Assembly (NCBI RefSeq): GCF_002865645.1
Contig: NW_020194558.1
Coordinates: 1,178,001 to 1,242,000, forward strand
Origin: Hyaloscypha bicolor E
Taxonomy: Eukaryota > Ascomycota > Leotiomycetes > Helotiales > Hyaloscyphaceae
Direction of reading: 5' to 3'
DNA: 64,000 bases
Shown: piece after piece, positions 26,901 to 40,292 of the stretch
Layout: each line of letters begins with the position of its first letter
How positions within the stretch are numbered: the stretch's first letter is position 1
Notes under the pieces: model-generated
What the model was told of the DNA's origin: nothing
What the model saw: the letters and a program-made list of their open reading frames with translations, nothing else
Database searches by the model: none
Position numbers and translations under genes: made by a program

Positions 26901-27985
26901 TAGTCATGTAAGGCTAGAGCTAGCTTATTCTATAATATTAAAGTAATATATAAGGCTAAAATATTTCTCTTATCTTTAATTTTCTTTAAAAATTACGAGA
27001 ATCTAATCTTATATCTCTTTATAATAAACTAAATTTCTTTTATTTTCTTTTTCCTATTTCCTTTAGTTCCTAAATAAGAAACTAATATAATATATAGAGC
27101 AAATATATTTCTAAAGAAAAATAATAGTATTATCTAGTATTTAAATACTATAAAGTATTATTTATATTATAAAAGTAGTATTTCTATTAATATAAGTTCC
27201 CTAAATTTAGCCTTAATATTTCTCGAAATTTTCGAGAATTTCTTATTAATATATTATATTTTAGGTCCCTTAATTATTCTTTTATAAGAATTATCTTTAT
27301 TATAGCTACTATTATAAAGAGGTCTTTTTTAAAGCCTATTTTATTTATTATAGATAATTAGGCCCTAATTCTATTATTAATATACTAAATACTTTACTCA
27401 AAAATATTTATAATATAATTCTTTTTTTTATAAGATTAGCTCGGCTCTATTTTAATATATATTAATTTCTAAATATTTAAAATTATCTAGCTAGTATTTA
27501 AAATAATAAAATTAATAATATAATTATTAATTTTTAGGTTTAAGGAAGTTTAGAGCTAGAATTAGAATTTAGAATTTGCTTTTAAAATATTTCTAATTCT
27601 TTATAATTATTAAAGAATTATAATAAATACTAAATTTGAGCTAAAAACTACTTTCTTTTAAATGTCTTTTTTATATAATATTAATTTTTCGAAATTCTTT
27701 GAAATTTTCGAAGTAAATTGTTATTATTTATAAATATTAATTTAAAATATAAGTTATATAAGTCTTTAAACTAAGCTTATATATAATATTTAATAATAAA
27801 AACTTAATTAAGAGATTTAATAAAAAAAATTTTAAAAGAAATCTAAAAATTTATAAAATATTATATAATAAATAATTGTACAATAAATAATTATATAATA
27901 AATAATTATATAATTATAAATAAATATAATATAATATAAGCTTATATATAAAACTTAATAATAAAAACTTAAATAAAATAATTTC
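26901..27985. other. AT-rich RIP-degraded relic
   Basis: TpA-saturated, no open frame. Includes about three copies of a 15-bp unit around ATAATAAATAATTAT at 27865-27915. The parent element was not identified. Confidence 0.45.
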
Positions 27986-28516
27986 TTTAAAATTAGAATT
28001 TTATTATAATATAAAAAGAAAAATTACTTAAATTTCTTTCTTATTATTATTAATTTTATTATAATATAAAAGAAAAATTCTTTTAAATTCTTTTTTTATT
28101 ATTATTTATTATTATTTTAAAATTTTATTATAATAGAAGAAAATAATTTCTTTAAATATCTCTTTTATTATTATTTATTTTATTTTAAGATTTTATTATA
28201 ATATAAAAAAATAATTTCTTTAAACTTCTTTATTATTATTATTATTAATTTTATTTTAATATTTTATTTTAATATTTTATTTTAATATTTTATTTTAATA
28301 TTTTATTTTAATATTTTATTTTAATATTTTATTTTAATATTTTAATATTTTATTTTAATATTTTATTTTAATATTTTATTTTAATATTTTATTTTAATAT
28401 TTTATTTTAATATTTTATTTTAATATTTTAAGATTTTATTATAATATAAGAAAATAATTTCTTTAAATTCCTCTTTTATTATTATTTATTTTATTTTAAG
28501 GTTTTATTATAATAAA
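27986..28516. repeat. AT-rich satellite of ~75-90 bp units with an embedded 13-bp array
   Basis: The phrase ATTTTATTATAATA followed by an A-rich run, TTTCTTTAAA and TTATTATTATT recurs about five times (near 28000, 28065, 28130, 28190 and 28435). The array ends at 28516 with a sharp switch to GC-rich DNA. Confidence 0.7.
28248..28430. repeat. 13-bp tandem array (ATTTTATTTTAAT)n
   Basis: About 14 nearly perfect copies of a 13-bp unit, with one shortened 8-bp unit near 28340. It interrupts one unit of the surrounding larger satellite. Confidence 0.9.
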
Positions 28517-28525
28517 TAACCTGGT

Positions 28526-29600
28526 ATTACACCCCCCGGATTTAGCGGCCCCCCGATTGGGCAAGGCGTACATACGGGCCCGCCGCCGCTTTCGACATCT
28601 ATAAAGACCGTATACTGCCCCCCTCTATAATCATCCTCCTCTCCCATCCTTTCCCAACACCTCCCGTCGCCCGGCCGCTCGGTCTCGTTATACGCCTACC
28701 TTCCTCCTAACTACTGCCACCTCCATCGGCCTTACCGTAGCTGAGGACCCTGGGCGACATATGGTTTAAAGCCAGACTCCTCGATTTCCTCGATCTCCCA
28801 CTCTATTTTTGATACTCGTTAGTATCTGCAACGGCGACCTATCCTCCGAATCATATTGTACTGGCCGAGATACGAGCCTTAAGCTTAATCTCTATACCAT
28901 TCTCCCACTCGCCGTCATACTATTACGACCCTCAACCGCAGTGCTTGTCGGTGCCCTGCGATAGCGGGCTCTATATACAGCGGGCTCTGTGTGTTACGAC
29001 CATAGCCAATCAAGAAAATGCCGTACGGCGACATGGCCGGCTATTGCCTGGCTATACCGCAGGATTAATGGTATTGTCCAGTGTGCGGTAGCGCCTCGGT
29101 AAGCTCTCCTAACCCCAGTAGAGGATAACGGATTTGCGTTTGCGTACCCGGACTCAAGGGCTGATCTGCAACGAGAAGGGCCGATCTCTGCATACATAGC
29201 AGGAGGAGATTGGGTACTTGGAGTTCTCAGAAGGGCTCTAATATCCTGCAGTTTGAAATCTCAAGTGCCCTTTCTTTCGAATATTATTATACGACTCTGC
29301 CCGTAGATATATCTGTAGCTGCGATTCTCGTTCCCTTTGTCCAAGCTGGCTAATATAGGGATAGAGAGATAAGGGAGCCTATTTCAGGTCCGAAATGGGC
29401 GGGGCGGGAGAGCAGGAATTTGCAGATCCCCTTATAATCTCTCGATTGGCGGTAATATTTTGTTAGATATATGGGTGAGACGGGCAGGCGGCAAAATACA
29501 GGTAGATCTGGAGCCTTCTAACCTCGGGGCTCTATAATATCTAACCCTTATATTCCTGGTAGAATAAGTCGGATGCCTTAGGGCCTATATAAGAATCGTT
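28526..29600 (+). repeat. GC-rich island, copy 1
   Basis: Abrupt rise in G+C after the satellite. Contains a short frame on the minus strand (28994-29197) that I regard as chance. Much less TpA-rich than its surroundings. Confidence 0.6.
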
Positions 29601-30109
29601 TCCTCTACTAGCTGGTACTAAAAAATATATTAACCGATCGGTTTTCTTGGTCCAGGAAGGTTGTATAGATTTAGCTCTATATAGAATAGTGGGTTGAATT
29701 ACATTTAGTATTAAATACTACCTTACGGGCGGCCTTCTCTAACCCTAGTAAAGCAAGGCGTATCTTATAGAGTATAGGGAATAGAGGCTAAGAAAAGGAG
29801 GGCCCGAAAGGGGTTTCATATATTATACCGTTTCTTGCAGTATTTTGGGTAGATAGGAAATAGGCTAGCAATAATAATATAGTAGTTATAAGCAGCAAAT
29901 GAATATAAGAGGGCAAGGTAGAAGAACGGGCCTATTTTTAGTTCTAGTATTACCTATAAGCCGGCTATATAAACCTTTTATATCTTCTATTTCTTTAATA
30001 AAATTACAGATTATAAAATTAGTAATTTTACTAAGATCTCAATTTCTTATTTATTTCAAATTCTCTTATTATAGCTACTATTAATTTAAGTTATATTTAA
30101 TTAATTTAG

Positions 30110-32410
30110 TAGCCCTCTTTGAAACTAATATTCTCTAAATTTTATACTATATTATATAAAAATAAAAATAAAAATAGCAGATTTGGCCTAATAACTAGCT
30201 TATATAGCTAGCTAGTATTACTATATAATAAAGCAGACGAAATACTCGAATATAATAAGCAGTTCGAGTCTGCTATTATTCCGGCTTAGTATTAGAAGTA
30301 TAATTCTGCTTTTTAGTAGAAAAGTAATATAATTAGAGCTTAAAATATAATAAGAGAGGATTCTAAGAATAAATCTGGCTAATCTATTATATATAGGCTA
30401 CTATAATAATCCGGCAAACGGTAATAGTAAAGCAAATAACGATTTTTCTTTAATTAATAAGCTTCTGGCTTTTTAGAATAAGGGAATCTTAATAATATTC
30501 CAGAACTCTATAGATATTTTTTAGTATTTTAAAGGGCTTACTTTTAATATAAATAGAAGCTGTCTTAATCCGAATTCCAGATCAGATAATAATATAGATA
30601 ATAGCTAAGGTACTCGAAATATATATTCTAGCTTTCTATTATTATATATTAAGTAGCCTTCTAATTCATATATAGAAAAGCTAGTAGTTCTCGAAATAAC
30701 AAGTCAGATATTTTCGAACCCGTACCTGAAATTACTGCCATTTATATCTCGGTTAATACTAGTATTAATTCTGCCTCCGGATTAAATAAAGGGCTATAAT
30801 AAGATATTAAAAACAAGTACTATATTAATAATAACTTCTACTTAATTCCTTTATTAGAATAGAAAGATTTGGCTTTAATACCCGTACTAGCCTAGCTTTA
30901 CTCTTATTATAATTCTCTTAAATTCTTATAAAACCAGATTATCTAATATAATAATAGAATAGAAGATATATTAAATAAACTAGTATTTCTTATTCTATTT
31001 TAGCTATTAAGCGAGAATAATAGAGAAGGAAATAATAAAAATGCCTCTAAGCTTAAAAGAAATATATAACTAGTTTTCAAAAAGCAAAAAAAGCTATTAT
31101 TAGCTCCTGCTTCTAGCTTGCTATATTCTTACTATGTTTTTTATTAAGCTATTATATTTTTATACTAAGCAGAAATATAATTAAAGCAGAACTAGCTATA
31201 GTAAATTAGAGAAGCTTAAGTATAGCCTTTTATATTATAGGCAGAACTAGAAAGAGAAAATATAAGAATAATAATAGTAATAGAAAATAATAGTAGAGCT
31301 AATAAGAAAGAATAATAGTAGTAATTATAAGAAGCCGGGAAAATTAAAAGAGAAATAGTAATATTTGAATAAAACTAAAATTAGTAATAATTTCTAATAT
31401 TCCGAAACTAGTAATTATAGCTATAATCTAAATAATAAGAATTTATAACTTATAAAATAATAAAGGCTTCCCTTAACTAATAATACTCTAGTACTATCTA
31501 ATAAGCTAGTACTTATAGCTAATAATAATTACTATTTTTTATAAACCTCTCGGAATTCCTTTATTATAGTAAAATTAGTACTATTTATAAAATACCAGAA
31601 ATAGTCCTTTTAAGGCTTTTTAAAATATATAAAAATTAGAAATAAAATAATATATAATTTCGAGTTCTAGCTATTACTTATTTAGAAATACCTTTATTTC
31701 GAAGCCTTAGATATATATTTTAACCAGGTAATATCTATAGAGGCTATAACTTCTTATAATACTAGTATATATTTCAAGATATATTCTATTATAATTTATT
31801 ATTAGATAAAATATATTTTATAAATATATAAAAAGAATATAATAATATTTAAAATAAGAAATAAAAATAGCTACTTATAAGAAGAGATCTATAATAACCT
31901 CTTTTACCGGATCTTAGAAGCAATTCAGATATACTACTATACTATTTAAACAGGTATTAGTAAAGCTAATATATCGGGTAGCTAATAGTAAAAGAAATGG
32001 CAAGGCCGGTTCCGGAAGCAAATATAAGGCTAGTTATAAAGTTATAAGAAGGATATAAGATTTTTAGAGGCGGGAAGTAAGGGTTTTATTAATAGATATT
32101 ATGAATTAATAGTCTATAGTTAAAAACTATTATATTAGATATTAGTAATATAGTTTTATTTAAGTATATTTTCTCTTATTCATTTCCTTTATAAAAAGCA
32201 GTTTAATTGGGATATAAGAAGATTATAAATCAGGCTAGTAAATAATATTATTATATAAGAAGCCTTTATATAAAGTCAAGTAATTAATAAAGCACGAATT
32301 GCTCTTAGGAGCTAATATTATATAAAACTCGAAATGCGTATAGTATTAAAAATACAGCCTTGGCTATAAAAAATGTCTTTTCAAGCATATATATATCTTT
32401 GCTTATAAGT
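30110..32410. other. AT-rich core between the two GC islands
   Basis: RIP-degraded, with no surviving open frame. Asn/Arg-rich conceptual translation around 31250-31330 could be an eroded Gag, but no diagnostic motif is visible. Confidence 0.4.
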
Positions 32411-32419
32411 ACTCTTCTT

Positions 32420-33300
32420 TTACTTAAGTAAACGACCAGACGGCAAGCCCGCATCGGGAAGCCGCGACCGCCGTATCGGACAAGGCGTGTGTACGGGCCA
32501 GCCGCCGCTTTCGCGGAATATAAGAACGTCGCATCGTCTATCGCTTGCTCCTTTCCCTTCTTCCCTCCTTTCCAATAACCCTAATAGCCCCTCCATCTTT
32601 GCGACCTTCATGTGTATTCGGCCCTTCTGACTAGAATCTGACCCCTTCTCACCAGGCTTCCCTGATCGGCCACGCCGCAGCTAAAAAAGACCGCGCCAGC
32701 GAGGTACGGGGCAGCTTCGACCAGAATCCGCAATTACCCCCTATAGCTTTGATACTGCCGAGAAATTATAATACCGATCCCGTTATAGGTCTACCTCGCA
32801 TTAGCCGAGTTACGAGCTCAGTAGTATCCAGATCCTCTCGCAACCTCCCTTATTATTATACTATTCCCGCCCCTTACTATAGCGCACTCCGGTAACTGAG
32901 AGGCTGTAGACAAGGCCTACCCTCGTTATAGTACCATGGCCAGTCGCAGAAATGCCTTATAATAGCGTGGCCTAGCTTCTGCCTAGCTATACCCCTGGTA
33001 CTATAGGTAAATAACGCATCGGGAGCTTCCTGGTAAGTTTCCCCGTAGCCGTAACATATGTCGTTTTTATCTTAATTATATAACCCTGGGCTAATTTGAA
33101 GCGGCAGGATTATATAAGACTCTAATAGGCATATTTATTAAAGGATTAGCAAATGGGACCGTACTAGCTATAGCTATAGGATTAGTAGCTGAGATATCGG
33201 ATAACGGGAAGGAACTAGAATATACTAGTCTATTAGTTTGCCTGAAACCTTTAGACGGGCAAAGAGGGCAATATTCGAAGTTATATATCTCCTTCTTATA
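32420..33300 (+). repeat. GC-rich island, copy 2
   Basis: Related to 28526-29600 over several blocks, with many differences. The 3' part grades into AT-rich sequence and a short (TATAA)n run near 33535-33560. Confidence 0.6.
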
Positions 33301-33860
33301 TAATAATTATTGCCCCTTCTTGCCTAGCTCTTTATAACCTCGTTAATAATCGAGAGATAATACTAAGATTAGCTAATTATAATATATAGTAATATAGGAA
33401 TAGTGGCTATAAATAAGTATATTCCGGTATAAAAATATAGAATTAGTAGTAATAGAATCTTATAGCCTATATAAGACGGGCTATATTAATATTAAAGCAT
33501 TTTTTTATAGAGAGGATATTAGGGAAAAAAAGCCTAATATAATATAATATAATATAATATAGCGGGCTAAAATATATATTCCGGTTCTATAAAAGTAATA
33601 TAAGAAGCCTATATAAATCCTTTAATTTCTCTATTTCTAATATCTTTTCTATAATCTAGTTATATAGCTAGAAGCTAGCCAAGAACTTCTTAATTACTTC
33701 TAATTATTTCTATATACTTAAAATAATTACTTTTGCCTTTAAATTATATATTTATATACTAATTCCTCTATATTTCAAGCATATAATAACCTGCTATAAA
33801 TTTGCTCTAAAATAAGTTAGTATTTTTAATAAACTCTAATAAATTAAGTTAAGTAATATA

Positions 33861-34188
33861 TTATTTAATATATTATAGCTAGTAATAATAGTAATAATAA
33901 TACTAGTAATTAATAATAATAGAAGCTATAAGTTCGGAATTCGAGATATAGTTTAAGATAAAAATATATTTAACTTATAGTAATATTAATTAATATATAA
34001 GAATTTAATTAGATAGAAATTAGTACTATTTATAATAATAATAAAATTAATAATAATAGCTATAATTTTTTTATTATTAAAAAACTACTATTTACTAAGC
34101 TATAAAAACAGGGCTTTATTATAACTAATTTTAATTCAGGCTATAAAAAGCAAGAAGTTAAAGAAATAGCTATAGATAAAAGAAATAA
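33861..34188. other. AT-rich spacer before element D
   Basis: Contains (TAATAATAG)-like simple sequence near 33885-33920. No gene. Confidence 0.4.
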
Positions 34189-34463
34189 TATTATAGATAT
34201 AATATTTAGGGCTTAGAAAGTAAAATAAACGGTTTCTTATAAAAATAATTTAAAGCTAAGGAAAAGAAAACTAGAATATAAAAGGCTATAAAAGAGTATA
34301 TATATCCTATAATATACTAGTTCTAAAGAAGCTTAGCCTTCTAAATATCTCTAGTATATTTTAAATATATTTCCCTAATAAAATAGCTATATTATATATA
34401 TTTAGAAGATATTTAAATATTTGACCAAATATCTCAGATATTAGATATCTAGAAATTATAATA
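34189..34463 (-). repeat. 3' LTR of element D
   Basis: 275 bp. Aligns with 45214-45487 from TATTATAGATATAA to GAAATTATAATA. Confidence 0.8.
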
Positions 34464-37400
34464 TTATTTCCTCTTTTAAAATAAGCTCGTTCCCGAGCTT
34501 TATAAAAGCTATTAATTTATTTAATTTCATATTATTTCTTTTCCTAAAATAAACTAGTATTTCGGATATAAATATTATATATAAAAGGCAAATGCCTTTA
34601 ATATATAATTTAAAAGAATTTATTATTATTTTTATATAGTTCTAGACAAGTATTATTTTTTATATAATTTAGTTAGTATTATAGGTTTTAGAAAAGTTCT
34701 AATATATTAATATTATTATTATAGAAGCTTTATAAAACCAAGAGGCTATTATTTAATACTAAAGCTAGATATTATACTAGATTCTTTTTCTAACTAATTT
34801 ATTAGATTTTATACTTTAGTTTATTTCTTATTAGCTTAACTATAATAATTCGTTTAATATTATATTTTTATTTACTATTTTCTAGTACTAATAGAAGCAG
34901 TTCCGGATTTACTTAATTTAATAAGAAATTCTAAGAATTCTTTTATAGCTTCTTTATATAGAAAACTAGATATATCTTTATAATTTCCGGTAGTTTTAGA
35001 AGAAATAAATAACTATATTATTCTAGAATCTCAAATAGGCTCTTTATTTAATTCTCTAGCTTCCGGCTCAAATAATTAAATTTCTAGTATTTTATAGTAA
35101 TTTATATTTTATTTCTGATTTTAAAATTAATTAAACGGCGGTATTTATTAGCTTATATTATATATTATTTCTATATTTACTTTATATAATTTTGGGTAAG
35201 TTATTATAATTCATATAATTAATTTACTAATACTTTAACTTTATTTCTATTTAGCTTCTTTTTAGGTAAACTAGCTTTAATAAGAAAGTTCTAGTCTAAA
35301 GAAATATAAGGCTTATAGCCCTTTTTAGTTATAAATAGGAACTAGTAAATAGTTTTATATTAAAGGAAAACTTATTAATAATTAATTATAGTAATTTATT
35401 TATTTTAGTTATTTTAATAATAATTAATATATAGATAATCTCTAATTAAAATACTAATTAATAATTTCTATTTATCTATTTATTTAAGAATAATTAGCTA
35501 TTAAAAGCTTAAGCTTTATACTAATTCTTATATAGAATTCGCTTTAAAAATCAAATATAAATTAGAGTTTCTAATCTAATATAATTATTTCTGAAATATT
35601 TATTTAATATATTATATAAAATAAAAATAGAGATATTAGCTATTTGGCTATAATTATATCTTATATAGGAATTATAATTAGGTATTTAGATAAGTAATTC
35701 ACGAATATAATAACTATATTATAGTTTACTTTATTTTCTAAATAGCTTTTAAAGTTTATAGTAATATATTACTAGAAATAATTAGAAACTAGAAAAAAAT
35801 AAAATAAACTAGACTTCTTATTTCTAGATATATATAATCTCTTATAAATATAATAGTTATTATAATATTAATTAATATCCTTATTTATAAATAGCTAGTA
35901 ATATTATTTCTTAAATAGCTAATAGAACTTTATATATCTAAGTATTTAGAAAAACATTTAATATATATTTTACGAATTAGAATAATATATAAAACTAATC
36001 CGGGAATTATTTTATTCTTTATAATATAGAATTTTCTATAATATAAAAGAGGCTATTTTATAATATTTAGATATTATTTTTAGCTTAGGCTATTATATAT
36101 AATTTCTTTAGATCTAGTAATATATAATTATTCTATAGAATCTTATTTACTAGTTATAAGCTATTATATTTAATAGAAGCTTCTAATAATACTTCTATAG
36201 AAATAATTATAATAAAAACTATTAGTAAAGCTTCTAGAAAAATATCTTTTTCTAGGGGAATTATATCTTTAATAAGGATATATATTTCAGAAAAGTATTT
36301 AATATATACTTGGTTTTTAGAGCCAAATTCCGGATTAAATAAGTCGATTTTATAGAATATTATTACAAGCTATAAATTATAAATAATTTCCGAATTAATC
36401 TTATTTCTAGAAAGAAATACTTGAATTTATAGCTTTTTCTTAATCTGGCCCTAAATATCTATTTTATTTTATTTTTATAATAAAGTATTTATTTATTTAT
36501 TCGATTTTCTAAAATAATATATAAGCTTAAAATAATAGTAAAATAAGAGCTTAGCCTATTTAGCTTATTAAAAAAAAAGCTTTTTAGTAATTATAAAATA
36601 TTCTAAGATATAGTAATTAGAATAGACTTTAAAGGAAATATTCTAAAAGCTCTTTAGCTTAGTTTTCTATTTTTCTAATATTTATACTATAGTAAATATT
36701 TCCTTATTATATATATTATAATTAAGCTTTATTAGAAGTATAATTTTAGAAAAATAAGCTATAGAATACTAAAGGCCTATTTCTGGGTTTTATTAAAAGA
36801 ATAGGCTAGTAATTACTTCTTTAAATATATCTGTTTTTATTATTATAAATAGATCTGAATTATAGTATTATAATATTATAATAGAAATTATAGCTTTCTT
36901 TAGATAATTAAAAGCCTTTTAATATTATTTAGATTATTTAAAGAAAATACTCTTTTTTATAAATAAGATAAAAAGTTTAGTAATTTATTTATACTTTCTA
37001 ATAAAGTATTTATAGAAGTTATAGAAATCGAAAAAGAATTATATATTTTTAATTATCTTTAGAAATTACTAGTTATATATTATTTCGACTTTATTAGAAT
37101 TTATTTTAATATTAGATATAGAAATAATAAAACTCAAATATTTTATATATATAATTTTAAATTCCGATTTCTTAATATTTATTTAAAGGCTAGTAAAATA
37201 TAAGTAATCTAATATTTTTTATATATATTATTTATACTTTATTAGATTCTTTAAATAAATAAGAATATTATTAAAATATATTATTTATATAATATTAATA
37301 TATAGCCGGGCTATTTATAAGGCCTTTTTAGAAAATATTATATTTATATATTCTATAATAAATACGGAATATTATTAGCTCCTAAAAATCTGAATTTATA

Positions 37401-37934
37401 GCTATATAATAGAAAACTTAATAAATATCTAATTTAATATAGATCTTGGCTTTAAATAATTAATTTAAAGTTTTATTAATAAGTAAAAGAAAATATTAAT
37501 TTTACTAAATAATATTATTTAGATAATAGAAATTAATATAAAAGTATAAATCTCTATTTGCTTTTTTTATAAAAAGAATTAATAAAGTAAAGAGAGTTTA
37601 ACTAGTTTTAATAAAGTCTTTAGCTAGATTATTCTCTAAGAAATACTTGATTTCTAGAAGCTCTTAAATAGACTATTATTAGAAAGGTTAGTATCTAATA
37701 TTCTTAGTTTCTTTTAGGTCTTTAATCTAAATCTTATAATTATATAATTTATAAAAAAAAAGAGTACTAGATTTTCTTTTAAAGAAAATAGAAATATATT
37801 TCTTGAATTTAAAAAGTAATATTCTCTAGAGCTATTAAAGCTCTATTTTTTCTAGTTATTAATTCTCTGAACTAGAAATAGCTTCTTTTTTCCGAGTTTT
37901 AAGCTCTTTATTAATTTTATAAATAGAGATTTAA
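34464..37934 (-). pseudogene. pol relic of element D (integrase, RNase H, RT)
   Basis: The minus strand matches C 17360-20840. The RT motif LEIKYFL lies at 37637-37666. The catalytic YLDD box reads YFNN at 37261-37278. The integrase core is at about 35200-36000 and the pre-chromodomain strand near 34990. Riddled with stops; catalytic Asp codons are changed by transitions. Confidence 0.78.
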
Positions 37935-38224
37935 TATAATGCCTATATTAATAAGCGTCTAGCTAGATTTAGTAGCCTAATTAGGCTAGTGCTTATATGG
38001 GATCACACTCCCTAATTAGGACTAGTGCTTCCGTATATCCAGCAGAATACTAGATTCTATATATAGAGGCATGCGAGCTTGGGAAATAGGTATCGATTAG
38101 TTTATTACTAAGAACTAGTTCTTGAAATCAATTATACTTCCACGCTTCACTCCATACTTTACCCTATATTCCACCCCTTACCTTGACTACTTGCGTAGTA
38201 TCCTGCTATATTAGGAGCCTCATA
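37935..38224 (+). repeat. 5' LTR of E1
   Basis: 290 bp, TATAATGCC to GCCTCATA. It retains many C/G sites that are T/A in the 3' copy at 40003. Confidence 0.9.
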
Positions 38225-38344
38225 TACTAATCAATCCAACCTGCGGGAAGCAGTTCGCTACAAAGCAATTAAGGAGCCCGCCAGGAACACGAAAGATACC
38301 CGAAATACCACGATTTCTACGATTTTTACGATTTTCTATCGAAA

Positions 38345-39250
38345 ATGATTTCAGAAAACACTCCAGAGAGCTCAACGGAGCGTACGGAGCTACCAGAACA
38401 GCTAGTACTACAGCCAGAGAGCTCAACGGAACGTCCGGAATAGCCGGAACAGCCTGCAAGAGGGCAAAGACGTCACCGCACAAGCGATTTGCAAGAGCAG
38501 AGAGCCTTACCCCCACCCCCACGAATGCAGAAGCTACCAGTATACTACGGCAAAGACATACAAGAAGCGCAGGACTTCATTTCAGGGGCAGAGTATCGAT
38601 TTCGCTTTGATTGCGGGTACTATTATCCAGACGATACGTCCAAAATCGACTATTGCGTTCTGGTATTTGAGTCAAAGCCGTACCGCTAGTAAAGCGTTTT
38701 TGAGGAGGATACGGGAGGCCCAGGGCATACCATATGGGAGCAGTTCAAAGCATACCTTTTTGAGTCTATCTGCGATATTAATAATTAATAAATAAGTGCT
38801 ATGGAATCATATAAAAATGCCTACTAATAGAAAGGCCAGATAACGGACGATTTTGCGGCTGAATTACAGGTATACGAGCAAGAACTGGGCTATACTAATA
38901 AACGGAGGCTAGCAGATGCGTTATTTTCAGGGCTATGGCGGGAGCTACAGACTGAGATATCGAGAAGGGGCAATCCGCTATATATACGAAAGGGGCTACT
39001 CTAGCTAGTATATTCGATTGAGACTACGGATCGGTTATTTGGGGCCTCTAGGGCCTCTAGAGGGGTGCAAGTCAAGGGAAAAAGCTTTAGGCGAGCAGGA
39101 AGCCCTGAGCGAGCGGGAGCCTATTAATACTATAGTAGGAATTATACTAGTAGTAAGTATCCGCAAGCGATTTATTTCAAGTATTAAGGGAAAGAATACT
39201 ATACTAATAAGTACTAGAAGTAGTTAATAATATACTTTTTAGGAGAGCTT
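38345..39250 (+). pseudogene. Gag-like pseudogene of E1 with eroded CCHC knuckle
   Basis: The frame starts at ATG 38345. It reads MISENTPESSTE, has a TAG at 38438 (CAG to TAG), then LPVYYGKDIQEAQDF and the capsid-like block FSGLWRELQTEI near 38930. At 39173-39214 it reads YFKY*GKEYYTNKY, exactly C-x2-C-x4-H-x4-C with Cys and His turned into Tyr. Every in-frame stop I checked is explained by C-to-T or G-to-A. Gag would package and nucleate the element RNA. The frame may extend beyond 39250 (YSLGQR near 39480). No protease or RT follows. Confidence 0.7.
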
Positions 39251-40002
39251 TAAATATACTGGGCTGTTATAGATATTATAGAGCTATTAGGTATAACTAA
39301 CTATACTAATAGCCGGTATTCCGATAGCCTAGAACCTATATACCGAATATACGAGTTAAAGCTAGTAATCTAGTATCTACAGGTACTCGGTAGATTAAGA
39401 GAACTAGTTAAATACTATTCTCTAGCTATAAGGGAAATACCGAATATACAAGTACCCTTGCCTATAAAGTATAGCCTTGGCCAAAGGTAATACTAGTAGG
39501 GCTTACTATCTGGCCAAATGCCTGAGAGACAGTAGGATTTAAAGGCTATATACCGTAAGAGAGATACTACCGGGCCAAATACCTGAGAATAGTAGTTTGA
39601 GAATAGTAATTAGAAAGCTATTAAGTATCTATTCCAGAAATAAAGTAATAGCTAATTATTAGAGATAATATTCCAGAAAAAGAGGTAGTACTCATTCTAT
39701 AGGTATGAAAGCAATATAAAAGCAATATGAAAGTAGTACGAATATATAAAGTACTAAAAATACCCTAGAACTAAATATAAAAAACTATTATATAAACAAA
39801 TATAAAGCGAATTAGTAAAGCAGTTAGTAAGTAAAGTATAGAGCTAGGTTTTATCTATAGAAGTAGTTTCCCTAATTCTGAAAACCAAAATAAATATACT
39901 ATAGTATATAGAGCTTATAAAAATATATAAAGCTTATAATATATAGAGCCTATAATATAAAAGATATATAAAGGGCATATAAGAGCCTAGAAAGAAAGGT
40001 AA

Positions 40003-40292
40003 TATAATACTTATATTAATAAGTATCTAGCTAGATTTAGTAGCCTAATTAGGCTAGTACTTATATAAGATTATATTCCCTAATTAGGACTAGTACTTCC
40101 GTATATCTAGCAGAATACTAGATTCTATATATAGAGATATATAAGTTTAGAAAATAAATATTAATTAGTTTCTTACTAAGAACTAGTTCTTGAAATTAAT
40201 TATACTTTTATACTTTACTTTATACTTTATCTTATATTTTACTTCTTACCTTAACTATTTATATAATACCCTACTATATTAGAAGCCTTATA
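40003..40292 (+). repeat. 3' LTR of E1
   Basis: 290 bp, same length as the 5' LTR but markedly more AT-rich. Confidence 0.9.

Larger units (their letters stand above)
28526..33860 (+). mobile_element. Candidate long-terminal-repeat element: two related GC islands around an AT core
   Basis: Sequence from 28526 is related to sequence from about 32420. Shared blocks include CAAGGCGT...ACGGGCC-GCCGCCGCTTTCG (28560-28600 and 32480-32512), a stretch with AGAAATGCC/AGAAAATGCC then GCCTAGCTTCTGCC/GGCTATTGCC (about 29010-29055 and 32955-32995), and a TATA-like end GGCTATATAAACC / GCCTATATAAATCC (about 29965 and 33611). Each copy would be roughly 1.4-1.6 kb, with 2.3 kb between. The orientation is set by the TATA-like blocks. 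I could not identify RT or Gag domains in the core, and ends are approximate. Confidence 0.45.
37935..40292 (+). mobile_element. E1: 2.36-kb gag-only LTR retroelement
   Basis: Two 290-bp LTRs (37935-38224 and 40003-40292) enclose about 1.78 kb. It is flanked by a perfect 5-bp duplication TTTAA (37930-37934 and 40293-40297). Removing E1 and one TTTAA restores the D sequence as seen in C. The only coding signal is a Gag-like frame; there is no room for a polymerase. The element probably depended on enzymes from another LTR element. Confidence 0.9.

Noticed and set aside
29899..30084. 61-codon plus-strand frame
   Set aside because: AT-rich tail of the GC island; composition-driven, no domain.
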